A stretch of 6,483 nucleotides of DNA from Holophagaceae bacterium (lineage in GTDB: Bacteria; Acidobacteriota; Holophagae; Holophagales; Holophagaceae). A program made the position numbers and the translations under genes. This document shows positions 5,075-6,483 of the stretch, in pieces. How positions within the stretch are numbered: the first letter of the stretch is position 1; each line of letters opens with the position of its first letter. Where the stretch lies: positions 1-6,483 of the forward strand of contig JANXQX010000176.1 in assembly GCA_025353305.1 (NCBI GenBank), in the 5' to 3' direction. The notes under the pieces are model-generated. The model was given only the letters and a program-made list of their open reading frames with translations. It had not been told where the DNA came from and did not search any database.

Positions 5075-6253
5075 GAGGATGATGGAGGCCGCCGTATCGC
5101 CCGCGGCGCAGCCCGAGAAGAGCAGGTAGCCGCCACCCTTCAGGGCGAGTTCCTCGATCCCCTCGATGATGAGGCGCGCGCCGGTGGGTGCCTGGGGATG
5201 GCCGAAGATCAGGGAGGATCCGTAGTTGTTCATGGCATTGGCATCCAGCCCCAGCACCTTGGCCATGACCAGATCATTGGATGCGAAAGGATTGTGCGTC
5301 TTGATGGCGCCCAGATCCTCGGGCTTCAGACCTGCCTGGTCGAGGGCCATCTGGGCCGAAGGAGCCACGGCGGCACCCATGAAGCCCTTCTTGGCCCGGG
5401 CGAACCCGAAGGAAATCACCTGGATTTCCAGGTTGGGATCAGCACTCAGCTCCCGGGCTCTTTCCCGCGTGGTCACCGCGATGCCGCAGTTGCCATCGGC
5501 CGGATAGGTCTGGGTTCCGTAGGTATGCACGCCTTCGGGGAGGACCGGCTTGAGCGCGGAAAGTCCCTCCGCAGTGCTTGGAAAGACACCTTCGTCAGCT
5601 TCGACGGTGAGGATCTTCTTCTTGGAAACCTGGATTTCAACCGGGAACATGTAGCGCTTCTGGAATTCGCGGTCATTGGCCAGGGCTTGCTGGTATTGCT
5701 CCTGCCGTCGAAGAGTCAGCGCATCGCACTCCGCCCTGGTCAGGGCGAATTCCTTCGCAACGTTCTCGGCGGTCTGAATCATGGCTCCGCCCGCCCAGGG
5801 ATCCAGGCCGAAGTTGTCCATGACCCAGTCCTCGGCGATGGCCTGGCCGCCCGGGCCATTCGGATTGGGCCAGGTGGCGTGGGGGCCATTGGAGCAGCGA
5901 TCCGCCAGGAGACACCAGCTGTTGTCGAACATCCCGGTCTCGAGCCCCATGCCCGCCTGATAGATGGCAAAGGCGGAAGTGGAACAGGCCTGATTGATGA
6001 GGACCCCCGGCGCCTCCGTGGCGCCCATCATTGCTGCCGCCCAGGGACCGCTGTAGAACCACTGTTTCTGGTAGACCGTGCTGCCGACGAGAACATATCG
6101 GATTTCGTTGGGATGCCAGCCCTTTGATTCGAAAAAGCGCTTGGAGGTCCTGGCTCCCAGTTGAATGGAATGTTCGTTGGCCAGACTCCCCTGCCAGCGT
6201 GTGAAGGGAGTGCTGTAATAGCCACGGTAGGGGATGAACGCTTTGGTCAACAT
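5063..6253 (-). CDS. Thiolase family protein (acetyl-CoA acyltransferase-like) with atypical active-site loops
   Basis: The protein has 396 residues, full thiolase length. The nucleophile C90 lies in the signature NQACSTSAFAIYQAG. The GHP histidine is H352 (FGHPQAPTGAR) and the second catalytic cysteine is C382 (SGCAAGDTAAS), exactly 30 residues later as in Zoogloea thiolase (H348/C378). The middle keeps MIQTAENVAKEF and the usual helical insert. The oddities are HNPFA (320-324) where typical thiolases have NEAFA or HEAFA, CAAGD in place of CxGGG, and a tryptophan/tyrosine-rich N-terminus (STPFTRWQGSL for the usual RTPxGxFGGSL). All three catalytic residues remain, so thiolytic cleavage or condensation of an acyl-CoA is likely, but probably of an uncommon substrate. 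AAGGA at 6260-6264 lies 6 nt before the ATG. It opens the complete part of the operon, 43 nt after the acyl-CoA synthetase. Confidence 0.92.
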   Translation of the reverse strand: MLTKAFIPYRGYYSTPFTRWQGSLANEHSIQLGARTSKRFFESKGWHPNEIRYVLVGSTVYQKQWFYSGPWAAAMMGATEAPGVLINQACSTSAFAIYQAGMGLETGMFDNSWCLLADRCSNGPHATWPNPNGPGGQAIAEDWVMDNFGLDPWAGGAMIQTAENVAKEFALTRAECDALTLRRQEQYQQALANDREFQKRYMFPVEIQVSKKKILTVEADEGVFPSTAEGLSALKPVLPEGVHTYGTQTYPADGNCGIAVTTRERARELSADPNLEIQVISFGFARAKKGFMGAAVAPSAQMALDQAGLKPEDLGAIKTHNPFASNDLVMAKVLGLDANAMNNYGSSLIFGHPQAPTGARLIIEGIEELALKGGGYLLFSGCAAGDTAASIILKVG

Positions 6254-6259
6254 CGGTGT

Positions 6260-6264
6260 TCCTT
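6260..6264 (-). promoter_or_regulatory. Ribosome binding site of the atypical thiolase
   Basis: AAGGA lies 6 nt upstream of the ATG at 6253, within the 43-nt spacer after the acyl-CoA synthetase stop. Confidence 0.6.
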
Positions 6265-6296
6265 GGTTGATGATTCGAATGGCTTAGCTTGCTTTT

Positions 6297-6483
6297 TCAA
6301 ATCCTTATTCTTCCGTCCACTGCAAAAACACCGCTCTCGAAGGCCATGACGGGGTTCAGATCCATTTCCTGGATCGCAGGCAGATCAGACAACAGTTGTG
6401 AAACGCGTTGAATGAGATCCACGACTGCTTTCTTGTCGACGCCCTTTTCACCGCGCAGGCCATCCAGCAGCGCCGAGGTTTTG
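6297..6483 (-). CDS. Acyl-CoA synthetase (ADP-forming), C-terminal end of the ATP-grasp domain; runs off the right edge
   Basis: Only the last 61 codons are present, ending with TGA at 6297-6299. The translation includes ALLDGLRGEKGVD, a helix ending in LPAIQEMDLNPV, and a terminal SGVFAVDGRIRI. This order (LL.G.RG, then E.D.NP, then a beta hairpin VDxRIxI) is the usual C-terminus of the ATP-grasp half of ADP-forming acetyl/acyl-CoA synthetases (AcdB-like or fused AcdAB, and the related Pat-type proteins). The E and N of the EMDLNP segment match the metal-binding positions of ATP-grasp folds. Such enzymes interconvert acyl-CoA + ADP + Pi with acid + CoA + ATP. Whether the gene is a separate beta subunit or a fused protein lies outside the window. 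It is co-directional with, and 43 nt upstream of, the thiolase. Confidence 0.8.
   Translation of the reverse strand, partial: KTSALLDGLRGEKGVDKKAVVDLIQRVSQLLSDLPAIQEMDLNPVMAFESGVFAVDGRIRI

Noticed and set aside
5059..5136. Longer start for the enoyl-CoA hydratase (open frame back to 5136)
   Set aside because: The additional 26 residues overlap the thiolase reading frame, are Ser/Arg-rich and have no counterpart in crotonases. The GTG at 5058 gives the family-standard N-terminus.
5198..6127. A 309-codon open frame on the plus strand
   Set aside because: It lies wholly antisense to the thiolase, whose motifs are unmistakable. Its translation shows no recognisable family, and long antisense frames are expected in GC-rich codons.

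Overview
The window is 6,483 bases of GC-rich coding DNA. Every gene I can support lies on the minus strand, so transcription runs from the right edge to the left. The gene content is that of a metabolically versatile anaerobe: CoA-thioester beta-oxidation enzymes, the tail of an ADP-forming (ATP-grasp) acyl-CoA synthetase, and an aldehyde:ferredoxin oxidoreductase (AOR) family tungsten/molybdenum pterin enzyme. This fits a sulfate-reducing or syntrophic Desulfobacterota-like bacterium. That placement is an inference from gene content; no rRNA or taxonomic marker is present.

Layout in order of transcription: (1) 6483-6297, the last 61 codons of an ATP-grasp acyl-CoA synthetase; (2) 6253-5063, a full-length thiolase with unusual active-site loops; (3) 5058-4276, an enoyl-CoA hydratase with a GTG start 4 nt after the thiolase stop; (4) 4251-3385, an NAD-dependent 3-hydroxyacyl-CoA dehydrogenase with an intact catalytic set; (5) 3347-429, a 972-residue three-domain fusion: ketopantoate-reductase-like (PanE/ApbA), then AOR, then a MoaD/ThiS-like ubiquitin fold; (6) a 224-bp AT-rich gap holding a perfect 20-bp inverted repeat about 120 bp apart; (7) 204-1, the N-terminus of a beta-ketoadipyl-CoA-type thiolase (PcaF/PaaJ).

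Genes 1-5 have gaps of 43, 4, 24 and 37 nt, so they look like one operon. Hydratase, dehydrogenase and thiolase together form a beta-oxidation spiral from 2-enoyl-CoA to thiolytic cleavage. The ADP-forming synthetase could activate the substrate acid or recover ATP from a product CoA ester. The fusion protein would add redox chemistry on a hydroxy/oxo compound and an aldehyde or acid. The substrate cannot be read from the sequence. The PcaF/PaaJ-like thiolase beyond the repeat hints at a dicarboxylyl-CoA such as 3-oxoadipyl-CoA.

The most unusual object is the PanE-AOR-MoaD fusion. Its PanE catalytic residues and its AOR [4Fe-4S] cysteines are intact. Two AOR active-site segments look altered, and the MoaD-like tail ends Ala-Gly-Val where free MoaD/ThiS proteins end Gly-Gly.
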